DNA of 64,000 bases from Corynebacterium sp. HMSC08A12. Lineage in GTDB: Bacteria > Actinomycetota > Actinomycetes > Mycobacteriales > Mycobacteriaceae. Under the pieces are notes generated by a model. That model saw only the letters and a list, made by a program, of their open reading frames with translations. It had not been told where the DNA came from and did not search any database. Shown here piece after piece: positions 8,744-18,973 of the stretch. Position 1 is the stretch's first letter. Each line of letters starts with the position of its first letter. The DNA lies in contig NZ_KV789188.1 of assembly GCF_001807485.1 (NCBI RefSeq), positions 92,892-156,891 on the forward strand, given 5' to 3'. Made by a program: the position numbers and the translations under genes.

Positions 8744-8862
8744 AGTGGCGACAAACCTCCTGGTTGGGAGCGCTTTTCTTTAGGTTGGAGGTTACCCTTC
8801 AACGTGTAAATATCCTATGTCCGACCGGCCATAGTTACCTAACGGTGACCGAACTTGTCCGA

Positions 8863-8928
8863 TCCGTTACAGGGCCGGTGGTCCGTTACAAGGCCGGCGC
8901 CCCGCCACAGGCCGGCGCCCTGCCGCAG
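8863..8928. repeat. Short tandem repeats in the trxB-trxA gap
   Basis: The pattern CCGYYACARGGCCGG is repeated about three times at roughly 20-bp spacing directly after the trxB stop. It is GC-rich with no T-run, so its role is unclear. Confidence 0.5.
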
Positions 8929-8939
8929 CCAGTGTGCTT

Positions 8940-9974
8940 CTACAGGGTGGCGAGGTAGGCCTCGGCGTCCAGGGCGGCGCGGCAGCCGGAGCCGGCTGCG
9001 GTGATGGCCTGCTGGTAGTGGGAATCCACCAGGTCGCCGGCTGCGAATACGCCCGGCAGGCTAGTGCGGGTGGAGGGCTCCTCGACCTTCACGTACCCGT
9101 TCTCCTGCAGCTCCACCTGGCCCTCGAAGACGGTGGTGCGCGGGTCGTGGCCGATGGCTACGAACATGGCATCCATCGCAACGTCCTTCTGCTCGCCGGT
9201 CTGGGTATCCTCCACCACCAGCGTCTCCACGGACTTGTCGCCCTTGACCTCCACGACCTTCGCGTTGGTCAGGAACTTGATCTTCGGGTTGTTACGGGCG
9301 CGCTCCTCCATGATCTTGGAGGCGCGGAACTCGTCACGGCGGTGAATGATGGTGACGTTCTCGCCGAACTTCGTCAGGAAGTCGGCCTCCTCCATGGCGG
9401 AATCGCCACCGCCCACCACGGCGATCTGCTTGTCCTTGAAGAAGAAGCCATCGCACGTCGCACAGGCGGATACGCCGCGGCCCAGCATCTCCTGCTCGCC
9501 GGGAACGTGCAGGTAGCGCGGAGCAGCACCGGTAGCCAGGATCACCGTACGGGCCTGGTACTCCTCGCCATAGGCCCACACCTTCTTGATCTCGCCGGTC
9601 AGGTCGACCTTCTCCACGTCCTCTTGGCGCAGGTCAGCGCCGAAACGCTCGGCCTGGGCGCGCATCTCTTCCATCAGGTCCGGGCCCATAATGCCCTTCT
9701 GAAAGCCCGGGAAGTTCTCCACCTCGGTGGTCTGCATCAGCAGGCCGCCGTACTCCACGCCCTCGAAAACCACCGGGTTCAGCTCAGCGCGTGCTGCGTA
9801 CACGGCGGCGGTGTAGCCGGCCGGGCCGGAGCCGATGATGATGACGTCGTGAACCTTGCCTGCCTCCGCGTTCGCAGCGCCGTCTGCACTGGTGGCGCTG
9901 GCATTATCCGCGTCCGCGGCACCCTTCGAATCATTGTTGAGAATACCGCTGGCCTGCAGGAATGGCTGGTTCAT
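8940..9974 (-). CDS. trxB: Thioredoxin reductase (NADPH)
   Basis: This FAD flavoenzyme transfers electrons from NADPH to thioredoxin. The FAD-binding GSGPAG is at 48-53, the redox-active CATC at 171-174, the NADPH-binding [10 protein letters not shown] at 188-197, and the second FAD contact GVFAAGD near the C-terminus. The 344-residue length includes about 40 extra Ala/Asp/Ser-rich N-terminal residues of no known role. An AAGGAT site lies close before the ATG. It sits between sigM and trxA; in other actinobacteria trx genes belong to the disulfide-stress regulon. Confidence 0.95.
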   Translation of the reverse strand: MNQPFLQASGILNNDSKGAADADNASATSADGAANAEAGKVHDVIIIGSGPAGYTAAVYAARAELNPVVFEGVEYGGLLMQTTEVENFPGFQKGIMGPDLMEEMRAQAERFGADLRQEDVEKVDLTGEIKKVWAYGEEYQARTVILATGAAPRYLHVPGEQEMLGRGVSACATCDGFFFKDKQIAVVGGGDSAMEEADFLTKFGENVTIIHRRDEFRASKIMEERARNNPKIKFLTNAKVVEVKGDKSVETLVVEDTQTGEQKDVAMDAMFVAIGHDPRTTVFEGQVELQENGYVKVEEPSTRTSLPGVFAAGDLVDSHYQQAITAAGSGCRAALDAEAYLATL

Positions 9975-10012
9975 ATCTATCCTTTGAGGTCGAAGATGTT
10001 GTTCACCTCAGT

Positions 10013-10630
10013 TTAACCGGCCACGGCCATTCCGTATTCCTCTGCCCCGCCGAGGTGCTCGTACATCATCCTTTTTGCTCGGTTCTTCCGCGATTTCACG
10101 GTGCCCACGGGAATCCCCAGTTGCTCCGCGGTTGTCGCCTCGCTCAGCCCTCTAATCTCCGTCAGCACCATCACGTCACGCATCTCGGGCGAAAGTTGCC
10201 GCAGGCTGCGGTGCACATCCAACCGGGCGACCGTCGCTTCCTCTCGCATCCCCCGCGCGGGCAGGGTTCGCGTACGCTCGTTGAAATCCTCGCGACCCGG
10301 CTGTGCTTCGCGGCTGTAGCGCTGCATGTATGACAGCGCCGCGTTGCGCATAATCGTCGCCATCCAGGTGCTCACGCTGGCGGAGCGCTCCCCGTTGAAG
10401 CGCGCGGCGAATCGGTGCACGCGCAGCAGTCCCTCCTGGTAAACGTCCATTTGGTGAGCCTCGGGCACGTTGACTCGCCGCACCGCCCACCACAGCGTGC
10501 GTTGGTGGCGGTCGATCAGCTCGCGGAACGCGCCGGGTTGCCCCTCGTTGTGGCCGCGCAGCAGCTCGTGGTCGCTTTGTTGCGCTGGCCGTGTGTTGCT
10601 CTTTGTTCTTTGTGACGCCCCCAGCATCAT
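10013..10630 (-). CDS. sigM: ECF RNA polymerase sigma factor SigM
   Basis: This sigma-70 family group 4 factor has region 2 (FRELIDRHQRTLWWAVRR to TWMATIMRNAALSYMQ) and region 4 (LSPEMRDVMVLTEIRGL to GTVKSRKNRAKRMM). The open frame extends further upstream, but the ATG at 10630 has AGGGGGAA directly before it and gives a normal 205-residue protein. In C. glutamicum SigM controls disulfide-stress genes including trxB and thioredoxin, and here trxB and trxA follow it on the same strand. No anti-sigma gene is adjacent, unlike the mycobacterial locus. Confidence 0.9.
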   Translation of the reverse strand: MMLGASQRTKSNTRPAQQSDHELLRGHNEGQPGAFRELIDRHQRTLWWAVRRVNVPEAHQMDVYQEGLLRVHRFAARFNGERSASVSTWMATIMRNAALSYMQRYSREAQPGREDFNERTRTLPARGMREEATVARLDVHRSLRQLSPEMRDVMVLTEIRGLSEATTAEQLGIPVGTVKSRKNRAKRMMYEHLGGAEEYGMAVAG

Positions 10631-10737
10631 CTTCCCCCTAGTGTGTCTTCGGGAGCCGTGCCGCCCCCGTGCCCAACACTTTATTCTTCGGCGGGCAGAT
10701 TGTGGGTTCGAAGTTCCTGGCCTGTGGATAACTGGGA

Positions 10738-10783
10738 ACGGCGCCTGCCTCATTGTGAACTTCACAGTTGAGGCAGGCGCCGT
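10738..10783 (-). terminator. Strong hairpin between murJ/mviN and sigM
   Basis: A perfect 15-bp stem (10738-10752 with 10769-10783) encloses a second 6-bp stem TGTGAA/TTCACA. On the minus strand it follows the mviN stop. The tail is only TTCCC, so it may be an attenuating hairpin rather than a classical terminator. Confidence 0.7.
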
Positions 10784-10828
10784 GATGCGCTATGGGAGCG
10801 CGGGCGTTCTGAGCGTCTGTCCGACCAG

Positions 10829-13800
10829 CTATCCGACGGGTTGTACGGGGCGTGCGGGGCGGGAGCCCTCTTCCGTGTTGGCTTCGTCAGCGTCCGGGTC
10901 GTCGGCATCTTCGTCACTGGTCTGCTCTAGCCAGTTTCCGACGGCGGTAACCTCCGCCAGCGTGGCGGATCGCGGCAGCGGCAGGCCGGTGATCCAGATC
11001 AGCAGGCGGTTGCCCTTGGCGGCGCTGACCTTATCGGTATCGTATTTGCCCTTCTCACTACCCTTCTGGCTTCCCGCGGCGTCCTCGTTCTCGCCGTCGC
11101 TGTTGCCTTCACCCGGCGCGGCGGAGGAACCCTCGCGGCCGGCACCCCAGCCGGAGTCGCCAGTTGTATCTGCGTGGTCCGCACCCATGCCGGCCAGATC
11201 CACGGTCACGTCATCGGCGTCCGCATGCACGGTCTTCAGCAGCGTCGTCTGGTCCAGGGAGGTCAGCTTGCCGTTGGTGTCAGCCTGCGCCAAGCGCAGC
11301 TCCAGGGTGGTTCCCTGGGTCAGGCCGCGCAGCTGAACCTGCGACAGGGCGGTGCCCTCTGGCAGCGTCATCAAGAGACCAATTCCGGGCTTCGTGGTGC
11401 CAGGCTCGCCGCCCAGCTGCACGGATGCAGGGTTGGACTGCCAGAACGTCTCCGGGTCGCCATCGGTGATCAGGCGCGCCAGATCCGGGCGGTCCAGCGG
11501 CCAGCTCACGTCGGCGGGCAGCCACTCGAGCGGGCGGCTCAGAGGAACCTCCGCTGGGTCCCCCCCACGGACTGCCTGCGCACCCTGGCGCAGCGAGTCG
11601 GTGGACAGCGGCGAATCCTTCCGGTCGCCGCCGACCACACTGACCACCGCCGCAACCAGCGCGGCGATAACCAGCACGGAGGCGAACGCGATGGCGGCAG
11701 CGGCTGCCATGCCTACCGGGCGGTTGCCGCGGGCACCGAAGCCGGACTGTGCACTCGGGTCCGGAGTTGAATCCTCCTTGATGGCCAGCCCGCCAGCCTG
11801 TAGCTCTCGCAGATCCTTCGCTACCTTGCGCAGGTCCTCCGGACCCACCTTCTCGCCGTCGAGTTCGTAGATCTTCTTGTAGGTGCGGGTGAGGTTCTCC
11901 GGCACTTCCTCGTAGGGAACGTGCTCCAGCAGCAGGCGCAGCGCCACGGCCACGCCGTGTGCATCCTGCGCCGTGTCATCGTTCGGCAGCACACCCGGGA
12001 AGGCCAGCACGGCCGCGCCATCGGTGCCGATGCGCACGCGGTCGCGGTGATCCAAGCCCAGCGAGGTGCCGCTGTCCTCGGCCTGCGCGGCAGCGTCGGC
12101 CAGGGAGGACACGGCGAAGGCAGCCGCCAGCGGCTCCGGCTGGCTCTCCGCCACGGTGGTCAGCGGGGAACCCTGCACCCAGCGGGACACGATGACCACC
12201 AGGTTGCCGTAGTCGATCACGCGGTTGACCTGCGCCATACCCGGCACGTCGAATTGCTTTAGCTTCGCGGAGAGGCGCAGCATCTCGTCCTTCGCACGCG
12301 CCACCTCCACGCCGTTGACGGGCACGGATACTCCAGGGTCGACCTGTGAGCGGGCATAAGCCACCGGATCCATGATGGTCAGAGCCACGATGTCGCCGGT
12401 AGCCAGCTCGCGGCCTTGCCAGAAGCGGGCGGCAGACCAACCGCCGTGGTCGGCAAGCAGGCGGTAGCGGCCCTCCAGCAGTGGAGCGCCCGGAACCAGG
12501 CGCGGACCGCGCACCCGGCCCGCCGCCAGTGGCGGCAGCGCCACGCCGGCCATCATGTGGTCCAGAGCAATGGCCTCCCGGGCGGCCAGCTCCTGGGCCG
12601 ACAGGCGACGGGGCTGGTCCTCTTCGATGGGTTGCTCGTCGCTGGGAAGTGGGCGTCGAGAAGGAAGAACCCGCGACATACCCGGGATGCGCGACAGGGC
12701 GCCCACCAGGGTTTGGATCTCCGGCAGCGGGGCACGCACCAGGATCAGCCCGGTAACGCCCAGGAACAGCACGCCGGCGATGAGCAGGCGGATGATGAAC
12801 CAGGGGTTGGCGAGCGTCGGGAATGCGAAGTGCGTCAGCAGCACGTCCACCCGCCAGGCGACGAGCGCGCCGATCAGCGAGGAACCCAGCGCCCACAGCA
12901 CGGTCTTCGTCACCTTGCGGAACTGCAGGTCCCCCAGCGAGCGCCGCAGCAGGCGGTCGCCGATGATCGCGCCGGCCATAAAGCCCAGGCCATTGGCGGC
13001 ACCCAGCAGCACCACGACCAGGCGCGGCTCGGTGGCGATCTGCGGGGCGATGTAGGCGAAGGTCAGCTTCGTCGCGGTAATGCCCGCGATGATGAAGGTG
13101 GGGGTCCAGACCTCCTCGCGGGCGTAGAACACGCGCAGGTGCAGCAGCACCAGGGCGTAGGGGATCAGGGTGAACGCGGAGAAGCTGATGGTCCAGCCCA
13201 GCACGTTCGCGTCCTCCAGGGAGAACTCCTTGTAGGCGAACAGCGCGGCGGAGATCAGGGTGCCGAAGCAGGTGAAGAACACGATGATCGGCACCATCGC
13301 CAGCATCGTCAGCTTCGAGGCGACGGTCAGGTCGCGCACCACGGCCTTGTCGTCGCCCTCCGCGGCGTTGCGGGATAGGCGGGGCATGACGGCCGTCAGC
13401 AACGTCACGCCGATCACGCCATAGGGCATCTGCAGCAGCTGCCACGCCTGCATGTAGATCGTTGGCGCGACCTCCCACGTGTCGGAGGCGATGCGGTTGT
13501 TCAGCAGCCAGCCGACCTGGGAGATCGCCACGTACACCACGATGGCGATGGCCATGCCGCCGAAGGACTTCAGGCGCTCGTCGATGCCCCACAGCGGGCG
13601 CAGGTTAATGCCGGCCTTGCGCAGGAAGGGCACCATGATCAGCGCCTGCATCACCACGCCCGCGGTGGTGCCCAGGCCCAGCAGCAGCACGTGCGGGTCG
13701 GTAATGGTTACGTTGTCCGTGGGCTGCAGCTTCGTATCCCGCGGCAGGAACATGTACAGCCCCAGCACGGCGAGTGTGACCACGTTGTTGGCCACAGGCG

Positions 13801-14710
13801 CCCACGCGCCGGGTTTGAATACTCCCTTGGTGTTCAGGATCGCCATGAACACGGCAAACATGGCGTAGAACATGATCTGCGGCAGCACCAGGTAGGCGAA
13901 TGCCGTGGACATGCCGATGTTCACGTGGCCTTCGGAATCCAGGCTCATGCGCACCAGCAGCGGCGCGCACGCCACGGAGACCAGAGTGATCACCAGGGTC
14001 AGCGAGAACGTGAGCGTCAAGAGTCTTCGTATGAACGCCTCGCCGCGGTCCGCGTCCTCCTTCTCGGCGCGTACCAGCACGGGCACCACCAGGGAGGTCA
14101 GCACGGCACCGAGGACCAGCTCGGTCACCAGGTTCGGCAGCGTGTTGGCCGTGTTGAACGCACTGGCCACCGCTCCACCCAGCGCGGAGGCGATGAACAC
14201 CGTGCGCAGGAAGCCCGTGATGCGGCTGATTAGGGTGGCGATGGCCATGGAACCGCCGGCGCGGACGATCTGCTCGTCGCTCTGCTTTTGGCTCTGGCCG
14301 TCTGTGTTGTCGCCGCTGCCACTGTTGCCAGTGCTGCCACTGCCGCCAGTGTTCGCGCCGTTGCCGGTCGTTTCGTCGGCTGCGGTCGCGGTGGCGCTCG
14401 CACTGGCTGCGGTCGCGGTGCCCGCGGTTGCGGTCGTGGCTGCCGCGCCCTGAGCCACGGTCGTGCCGTCGCCGTTGTGGGCACTGTTGCTTTGGCCGCT
14501 CTGGCCACCGTTGCTCTGGCTCTGGCCGCTCTGGGAGGTCGGGGCTACCTCTGTAGGGCTTTGTGACGCCCCGTCTCCACCCGTCGGCGCTCCAGCCTTC
14601 GCGCGGTCTTTCTTCGGCGCTAGCGCCGGCGGCTGGGTCGCACGGAAACGTCCGCGCTGTCCGGCCGAGGGGCTAGCCGGTTGGTCATCCCTCTCTTGCT
14701 CAGAAGTCAC
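10829..14710 (-). CDS. mviN: MurJ/MviN lipid II flippase fused to pseudokinase and extracellular domain
   Basis: This very long protein (about 1,293 residues) has four parts. It begins with a Gln/Ser/Ala/Thr-rich disordered head of about 150 residues. A MOP-family flippase with about 14 membrane helices follows (from GGSMAIATLISRITGFLRT to roughly residue 680), which moves lipid II across the membrane. Next comes a protein-kinase-like domain whose catalytic loop reads DHRDRVRI, so it is probably inactive. Last are a membrane segment (FASVLVIAALVAAVVSVVGG) and an extracellular beta-rich domain. Mycobacterial MviN has the same plan, its pseudokinase binding FhaA when phosphorylated. I chose the GTG at 14710, with GGAG just upstream; a TTG at 14731 is possible. 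Confidence 0.9.
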   Translation of the reverse strand: MTSEQERDDQPASPSAGQRGRFRATQPPALAPKKDRAKAGAPTGGDGASQSPTEVAPTSQSGQSQSNGGQSGQSNSAHNGDGTTVAQGAAATTATAGTATAASASATATAADETTGNGANTGGSGSTGNSGSGDNTDGQSQKQSDEQIVRAGGSMAIATLISRITGFLRTVFIASALGGAVASAFNTANTLPNLVTELVLGAVLTSLVVPVLVRAEKEDADRGEAFIRRLLTLTFSLTLVITLVSVACAPLLVRMSLDSEGHVNIGMSTAFAYLVLPQIMFYAMFAVFMAILNTKGVFKPGAWAPVANNVVTLAVLGLYMFLPRDTKLQPTDNVTITDPHVLLLGLGTTAGVVMQALIMVPFLRKAGINLRPLWGIDERLKSFGGMAIAIVVYVAISQVGWLLNNRIASDTWEVAPTIYMQAWQLLQMPYGVIGVTLLTAVMPRLSRNAAEGDDKAVVRDLTVASKLTMLAMVPIIVFFTCFGTLISAALFAYKEFSLEDANVLGWTISFSAFTLIPYALVLLHLRVFYAREEVWTPTFIIAGITATKLTFAYIAPQIATEPRLVVVLLGAANGLGFMAGAIIGDRLLRRSLGDLQFRKVTKTVLWALGSSLIGALVAWRVDVLLTHFAFPTLANPWFIIRLLIAGVLFLGVTGLILVRAPLPEIQTLVGALSRIPGMSRVLPSRRPLPSDEQPIEEDQPRRLSAQELAAREAIALDHMMAGVALPPLAAGRVRGPRLVPGAPLLEGRYRLLADHGGWSAARFWQGRELATGDIVALTIMDPVAYARSQVDPGVSVPVNGVEVARAKDEMLRLSAKLKQFDVPGMAQVNRVIDYGNLVVIVSRWVQGSPLTTVAESQPEPLAAAFAVSSLADAAAQAEDSGTSLGLDHRDRVRIGTDGAAVLAFPGVLPNDDTAQDAHGVAVALRLLLEHVPYEEVPENLTRTYKKIYELDGEKVGPEDLRKVAKDLRELQAGGLAIKEDSTPDPSAQSGFGARGNRPVGMAAAAAIAFASVLVIAALVAAVVSVVGGDRKDSPLSTDSLRQGAQAVRGGDPAEVPLSRPLEWLPADVSWPLDRPDLARLITDGDPETFWQSNPASVQLGGEPGTTKPGIGLLMTLPEGTALSQVQLRGLTQGTTLELRLAQADTNGKLTSLDQTTLLKTVHADADDVTVDLAGMGADHADTTGDSGWGAGREGSSAAPGEGNSDGENEDAAGSQKGSEKGKYDTDKVSAAKGNRLLIWITGLPLPRSATLAEVTAVGNWLEQTSDEDADDPDADEANTEEGSRPARPVQPVG

Positions 14711-14763
14711 TACTCCATCTTTATGCAACAACCGTGCATTCCCTAACGGAGCTCTGGGCGTGT

Positions 14764-17574
14764 CTAGTTTTGATCGCCTTCCTGCGGTCGCGGGGCAGGC
14801 CGAAGAGCAGTGGCCGTTTTGCGCTTAGAGGCGCGCCCACTCCGGCGGTCCCACAGCATCTTGCCGGCCGCGCCGATGCCCAGCAGCAGCCCGGCAATGA
14901 TGGTCACCCCACGGGAGGACAGCCCCGGCACGGACTGCACGCGCAGCTCCACCGGATCCGAAATGCGGGTTCCGTCCTCCAGATCCCCCTTGCCGTCCTG
15001 GCTGTTGGTCGCCAGCCACAAAGATAGGTTGACCTGCTCGGACGTGTCCGCGATGTCGGTAGTTAGCGACCAGGTGATGGAGCCCTTCGCCGGGATCGTC
15101 GGCGAGGCCGTGGAATCCACGTGGACGGTGACATCCGTGTCGGCGTCAGAAGAATAACCAACCTTGGCCGTCACCGGCAGGGGCAGTCCATTGCGCGCAA
15201 CCACCAGCAACGGCGAGGAATCCGACGTGCGGGTAAAGACGTTGCCCGGTGGCAGCAGGCTGATGGAGCGGCGCAGCTGGGAGGTGACCTGCCCCACGCG
15301 GGCGAGGTTGGTGCCGAGTTGCTCACGCAGGACGTCCACGTGGCCGCGCTCGCGCTTGCGGTAGGTGGAAAGGCCGCGCAGAAGGTCGGAGAACAGGGGG
15401 CTGGTGAAGCCCTCGCGGGTCAGCGCAATGGCGGAATCATTTTGCATAAACAACGTGAGCTCCCGCAGCTTGCGGGCGGCATCCGCCACCGTTCCCAGGT
15501 AAGGCGAGGAGTACGCGCCGGGGTCGGTGTAAGGCACCGTGGTGCTGCCGGAGCTCACATCCGCCAGGTCGATGCCGCGGGGCTGCACGGCCTCCGGCAG
15601 CGGGGCGGGCGTGGCCGAGTGATTGTCCAGGTGCTGGCTGATGGTTTGCAGGAAGCTGCTGGCCTGGGTCTTGTTCACGGACCACGCGGCGGGCGGTACG
15701 GCGAGGGTCGGGCGGCCGGAGTCGAGCTCCAGGTTCAGTACCGCCTGTGCGCTGGCCAGGCGGGCGACAGCGCTATCGTCGGCGAGGTTAAAGCGCAGGT
15801 CAGGGTTGGAGTATGCGGCAATCTCCGGGTGCTCGCCAGTGGCCTTGAGCACCGTGCCGAGGTCCGCGGAGTACGTCAGCGCGGTGGCGGTGGTCTGCGC
15901 TGCGCCGTTGGCCGGTGCGTCGCCCTGCGCGCCGGCCTCCTCGCCGGCGTTGCCGGTCCGCGTTGCACCTGGGAGGTTCACCAGGCGCTGGTTCCATGCC
16001 TCGTCGGTGGGGTTGGGCGCGGCGGCATCTGAGCCGTCCGCGCTGCCCTCGCCGGAGCCTGCGTCGTTTGGATTCGGGTCCGGCGCAGCCGCCGGCTGCT
16101 CGATGTTGACCGTATTCTCCGCCACCAGAGCGGTGACGTGCCCGGCCTGCGGTATTGCCGGCTTACCCTGCACGGACTGCTCAAACCGACGCGACTGGTC
16201 GGCCTCGATCGGCTCCACACCCTCCGGAGTCTTGCTGATCCCCGCCGCCAGAACCTGCTGTGCCTCCGGGGCGACGTAGCCGGCGTCCGGGATCACCACG
16301 TTCTGCGTCGGCACTACGCCCAGGATCCGCTGAATCACCCCGGCGCCCGTGCCCAGCGCGCGCACGCGCAGCCAGTCGGAATCCACCTGCGAAAGCCCAT
16401 TGATGTCCGCCCCGGCGTACGGCAACGCCACCGAGCAGTTGCTCTGCACGACTTCCCGCAGGTCAGCGATCCATTTCTTCGCATCCGCATTGCCGGGCAT
16501 GTGCTGGGCGTCCACTTCTTCGCCACCCAGGATCTGGTCCCAGGAGTCGCGTAGCCGCTGCGGTTCCTCCACCGGGTCGGGAGTGCGCTCACCCACGAAG
16601 TATCCCTCGGCCAGGCGGTTTACCGTATCCAGCAGCTCCGGGTCGATGGCGATGCACGTCGCCTGCTTCAGCTTGCTCGACTTCGCCTCGCGGTACGCAT
16701 CCAGCAGCCCCCGCAGCCTGCCGCCCTCACCGACCTCGGCCGCCAGCACGTCCTTCGTCACAAACGCGGGCCGCCGCTTCGGCGCATCGCCCGTCTGCCC
16801 CGCCGCCATGTACGTAGGCCCCGCCAGCGGATACACGACCGTCACTGGGGTGCTGGGTTGGTCTTCCTTTCTTGTGGACGCCCCCACGCTCAGCGTGGTT
16901 CGCGCCACCGCCAGGTACTGCGTACCTCCCTGCTCCGGGCTCTCCGGGTTCGTGTCTTGGCCGCTCAGGCTAAACAACAGGGGATAAGCGCCGGGTTCCT
17001 CAAAAGCATGAGGCGGAAGGTTCAGCGGTTGGGGCGAGGGGGCGTCACGAGAAGAATCGATGGAAGCACCGGCCGCAGGAACGGTGACCGTGACCTCGCG
17101 CGTCTCGCCGGGGCTGAGCGTGCCGTCGAGCTGCAGAGGCTGGCTGCTGAGGGAGTATTCGCCCTGGTTGGCAAGCTGCGCGACGCGCACCTCCGCGGCA
17201 GTGGCGGCCGAGCGATAGAACAAGGTGAGCGAAAGATTGTTCAGCGCGTGGGAGCGGTCGTTGCGGATGCGGAGGGTGTAAGTCTGGCCAGCGGCGGCGT
17301 GGACGCTTGAGCTGGTGCCAATACCGATGATCTCCAAGTCCACGTCCTGCTGCGGATCCGTCGCGCGGGCCAGCGGGTTGGCCCAGGTGGAATCTTCGCG
17401 AACCGCGGGGTCGGTGGGATCCGGGGCCTGCCCTTGGGCTGAGTCTTGAGTGGTGGAGGCCGAGGGGGCGTCATTAATAGGGTCAGCAACCGCCGGGGCC
17501 ACAGGCAGGGCAAACAGGCCACAGAGCGCGACAGAAACACCAAACGCCGTGCAGGCGTGGGGGAATCTAGACAT
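14764..17574 (-). CDS. Large secreted, C-terminally anchored DUF6049 protein
   Basis: This 936-residue protein is the counterpart of the mycobacterial gene next to mviN (DUF6049). It has a signal peptide (ALCGLFALPVAPAVADP), a long exported part with NEW1-like beta segments and several Ala/Gly/Asp-rich linkers, and one membrane anchor near the C-terminus (GVTIIAGLLLGIGAAGKMLW) followed by a basic tail. AAAGGTG lies six bases before the ATG at 17574; a GTG nine bases upstream is less likely. It lies 53 bases upstream of mviN on the same strand, which suggests a joint envelope role. The biochemical function is unknown. Confidence 0.8.
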   Translation of the reverse strand: MSRFPHACTAFGVSVALCGLFALPVAPAVADPINDAPSASTTQDSAQGQAPDPTDPAVREDSTWANPLARATDPQQDVDLEIIGIGTSSSVHAAAGQTYTLRIRNDRSHALNNLSLTLFYRSAATAAEVRVAQLANQGEYSLSSQPLQLDGTLSPGETREVTVTVPAAGASIDSSRDAPSPQPLNLPPHAFEEPGAYPLLFSLSGQDTNPESPEQGGTQYLAVARTTLSVGASTRKEDQPSTPVTVVYPLAGPTYMAAGQTGDAPKRRPAFVTKDVLAAEVGEGGRLRGLLDAYREAKSSKLKQATCIAIDPELLDTVNRLAEGYFVGERTPDPVEEPQRLRDSWDQILGGEEVDAQHMPGNADAKKWIADLREVVQSNCSVALPYAGADINGLSQVDSDWLRVRALGTGAGVIQRILGVVPTQNVVIPDAGYVAPEAQQVLAAGISKTPEGVEPIEADQSRRFEQSVQGKPAIPQAGHVTALVAENTVNIEQPAAAPDPNPNDAGSGEGSADGSDAAAPNPTDEAWNQRLVNLPGATRTGNAGEEAGAQGDAPANGAAQTTATALTYSADLGTVLKATGEHPEIAAYSNPDLRFNLADDSAVARLASAQAVLNLELDSGRPTLAVPPAAWSVNKTQASSFLQTISQHLDNHSATPAPLPEAVQPRGIDLADVSSGSTTVPYTDPGAYSSPYLGTVADAARKLRELTLFMQNDSAIALTREGFTSPLFSDLLRGLSTYRKRERGHVDVLREQLGTNLARVGQVTSQLRRSISLLPPGNVFTRTSDSSPLLVVARNGLPLPVTAKVGYSSDADTDVTVHVDSTASPTIPAKGSITWSLTTDIADTSEQVNLSLWLATNSQDGKGDLEDGTRISDPVELRVQSVPGLSSRGVTIIAGLLLGIGAAGKMLWDRRSGRASKRKTATALRPAPRPQEGDQN

Positions 17575-17675
17575 TGCGCTCACCTTTGTGCACGATTACA
17601 CGCTTACGTAAGTAATTAGTAGTTGTTAGTCGCTATTAGTTCTAACAGCAACGGCTGGCAATCCGTTAGCGCTCC

Positions 17676-18491
17676 TTAGCGTGGCGTGGCACGGCCAGCT
17701 TCGGCCTCGGCGCGGGCGAGGTCGGCGAGGTTATCGAAGGCTTGGCGGGCAAGGCGCCGCTCATCGGCATAGGCCAGGTGCTCGATCAGGCGGTTCACGG
17801 GCAGCCAGCGGACTTCGGTGACCTCCGGGTCCTCGTCGTTCAGGTCCCCATCGACATAGCGAAGCAGGTGGTGGTGGACGGTTTTATGGATGCGGATGCC
17901 CTCGGAGACGAACCAGTAGTCGATGGTGCCGAGGTCGGCGATGACCTCCCCGGCCACGCCCGTTTCCTCCCACACCTCGCGTTCGGCGGTGGCGTGCTGG
18001 GATTCGTTTGGCTCGATGTGCCCCTTCGGCATGGACCACAGCAGCCTGCCGCGGCGATCCAGGCGGCCGATAAGGGCCACATAGATTGCGGAGAAGTCGA
18101 CCTCGCCATTAGGCTGCACGGCTTCCGCCAGGCCGGAAAGGACGAGGCCGCCCGCGGAGGTCTCCACGGAGGTCGGCAGGCTGGAGTGCTCGTCGAAAGA
18201 ACGCGGACGCGAGTTGCTGCGGTTGCGCTGGCGGTTGCGGTTGTTGGAGCTGGTGCCCTTCCTGCGGTGCGGCTGGTTCCGGTGGCTCTTGCGCTTGCCC
18301 TGGTTGGAGCTGTTCTGGGAGTTCTGGCCGCTGCCTTGCTGGCTGCGCTGGCTGTTGCCCTGCTGGCCGGAACGGCCGCCTTGCTGCTGGGCGTTTTGGC
18401 CGCTCTGGCCGTTGCCAGAGCGGTGCCTTCTTCTTGAACGGCGGCGCCGGCGGCGGGGCGTGCCGTTTCCGGTGCTGTCGTTTCCACTCAT
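17676..18491 (-). CDS. NUDIX hydrolase with Arg/Gln/Ser-rich N-terminus
   Basis: The C-terminal ~150 residues form a NUDIX domain with a full box [20 protein letters not shown] followed by TGV (GX5EX7REUXEEXGU). Such enzymes hydrolyse nucleoside diphosphates linked to another group; the substrate is not predictable here. The first ~100 residues are low-complexity with long Arg runs and Gly-Gln-Asn-Ser repeats, suggesting nucleic-acid contact. Divergence from cca with DUF6049 and mviN downstream is the same order as in Mycobacterium, where this is the MutT4-type gene. The ATG at 18491 has no obvious ribosome-binding site. Confidence 0.88.
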   Translation of the reverse strand: MSGNDSTGNGTPRRRRRRSRRRHRSGNGQSGQNAQQQGGRSGQQGNSQRSQQGSGQNSQNSSNQGKRKSHRNQPHRRKGTSSNNRNRQRNRSNSRPRSFDEHSSLPTSVETSAGGLVLSGLAEAVQPNGEVDFSAIYVALIGRLDRRGRLLWSMPKGHIEPNESQHATAEREVWEETGVAGEVIADLGTIDYWFVSEGIRIHKTVHHHLLRYVDGDLNDEDPEVTEVRWLPVNRLIEHLAYADERRLARQAFDNLADLARAEAEAGRATPR

Positions 18492-18698
18492 TCTGATAAC
18501 GATAGCCGGTTATCTGTGCAATGTGGAACTGAATGGAAGCGAGTGGAGGCGAAATTGTAACTGAATTTGTAACTAGTTGCGGGTGGTGCGCGGGCTGGGC
18601 ACGTGGGATGGGCTGCGGGCGGTGCGTAGGCGGTGTGCGGGTATTGGTGGTGCGCGTGTGCAGGCTTCTGGGGGTTCCGGCAGGGCCGTAAGCCGGTG

Positions 18699-18822
18699 AA
18701 TGTCGTTAGAACGGGAATACGTTATTGAAAGCGAGCGTCGATTATGTAAAGTGCCTGGTCAGAGGATTGCGGATTTTCTGGGCGTCAGCTTTTGCTCGGC
18801 GTATTCCCGTTCTAACGACATT
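18699..18822. repeat. 124-bp palindromic-ended element, copy 1 (inverted relative to copies at 43 and 64 kb)
   Basis: The ends 18699-18721 and 18800-18822 are perfect 23-bp inverted repeats starting AATGTCGTTAGAACGGGAAT. The centre contains CCTGGTCAG (18754-18762), the reverse of the CTGACCTGC-like core of the other copies. The interior aligns without gaps, though poorly, to the reverse complement of the other two 124-bp copies. No open frame of note lies inside. Confidence 0.85.
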
Positions 18823-18844
18823 TGCCGCCCATCTAGGGAGATTT

Positions 18845-18940
18845 TGAGGGGGACTTGGCGCCTGTGCGCGGGGTTGGGGAGGATCTGAGGGGGACTTGGC
18901 GCCTGTGCGGGAGGTTGGGGAGGATCTGAGGGGGCCGCTG
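18845..18940. repeat. 41-bp tandem repeat (2.3 copies) upstream of cca
   Basis: Units 18845-18885 and 18886-18926 are nearly identical (TGAGGGGGACTTGGCGCCTG and onward), and a third begins at 18927. The rest of the 18492-18973 gap outside this repeat, the 124-bp element and the cca promoter is GC-rich sequence without recognisable features. Confidence 0.8.
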
Positions 18941-18959
18941 GCCCGTCCGAGGGGGCTAG

Positions 18960-18965
18960 TAGAAT
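18960..18965 (+). promoter_or_regulatory. -10 hexamer of cca, leaderless start
   Basis: TAGAAT is followed after eight bases by the GTG at 18974, and no ribosome-binding site is present. Transcription would start at or next to the start codon. Confidence 0.65.
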
Positions 18966-18973
18966 CTGGCAAC

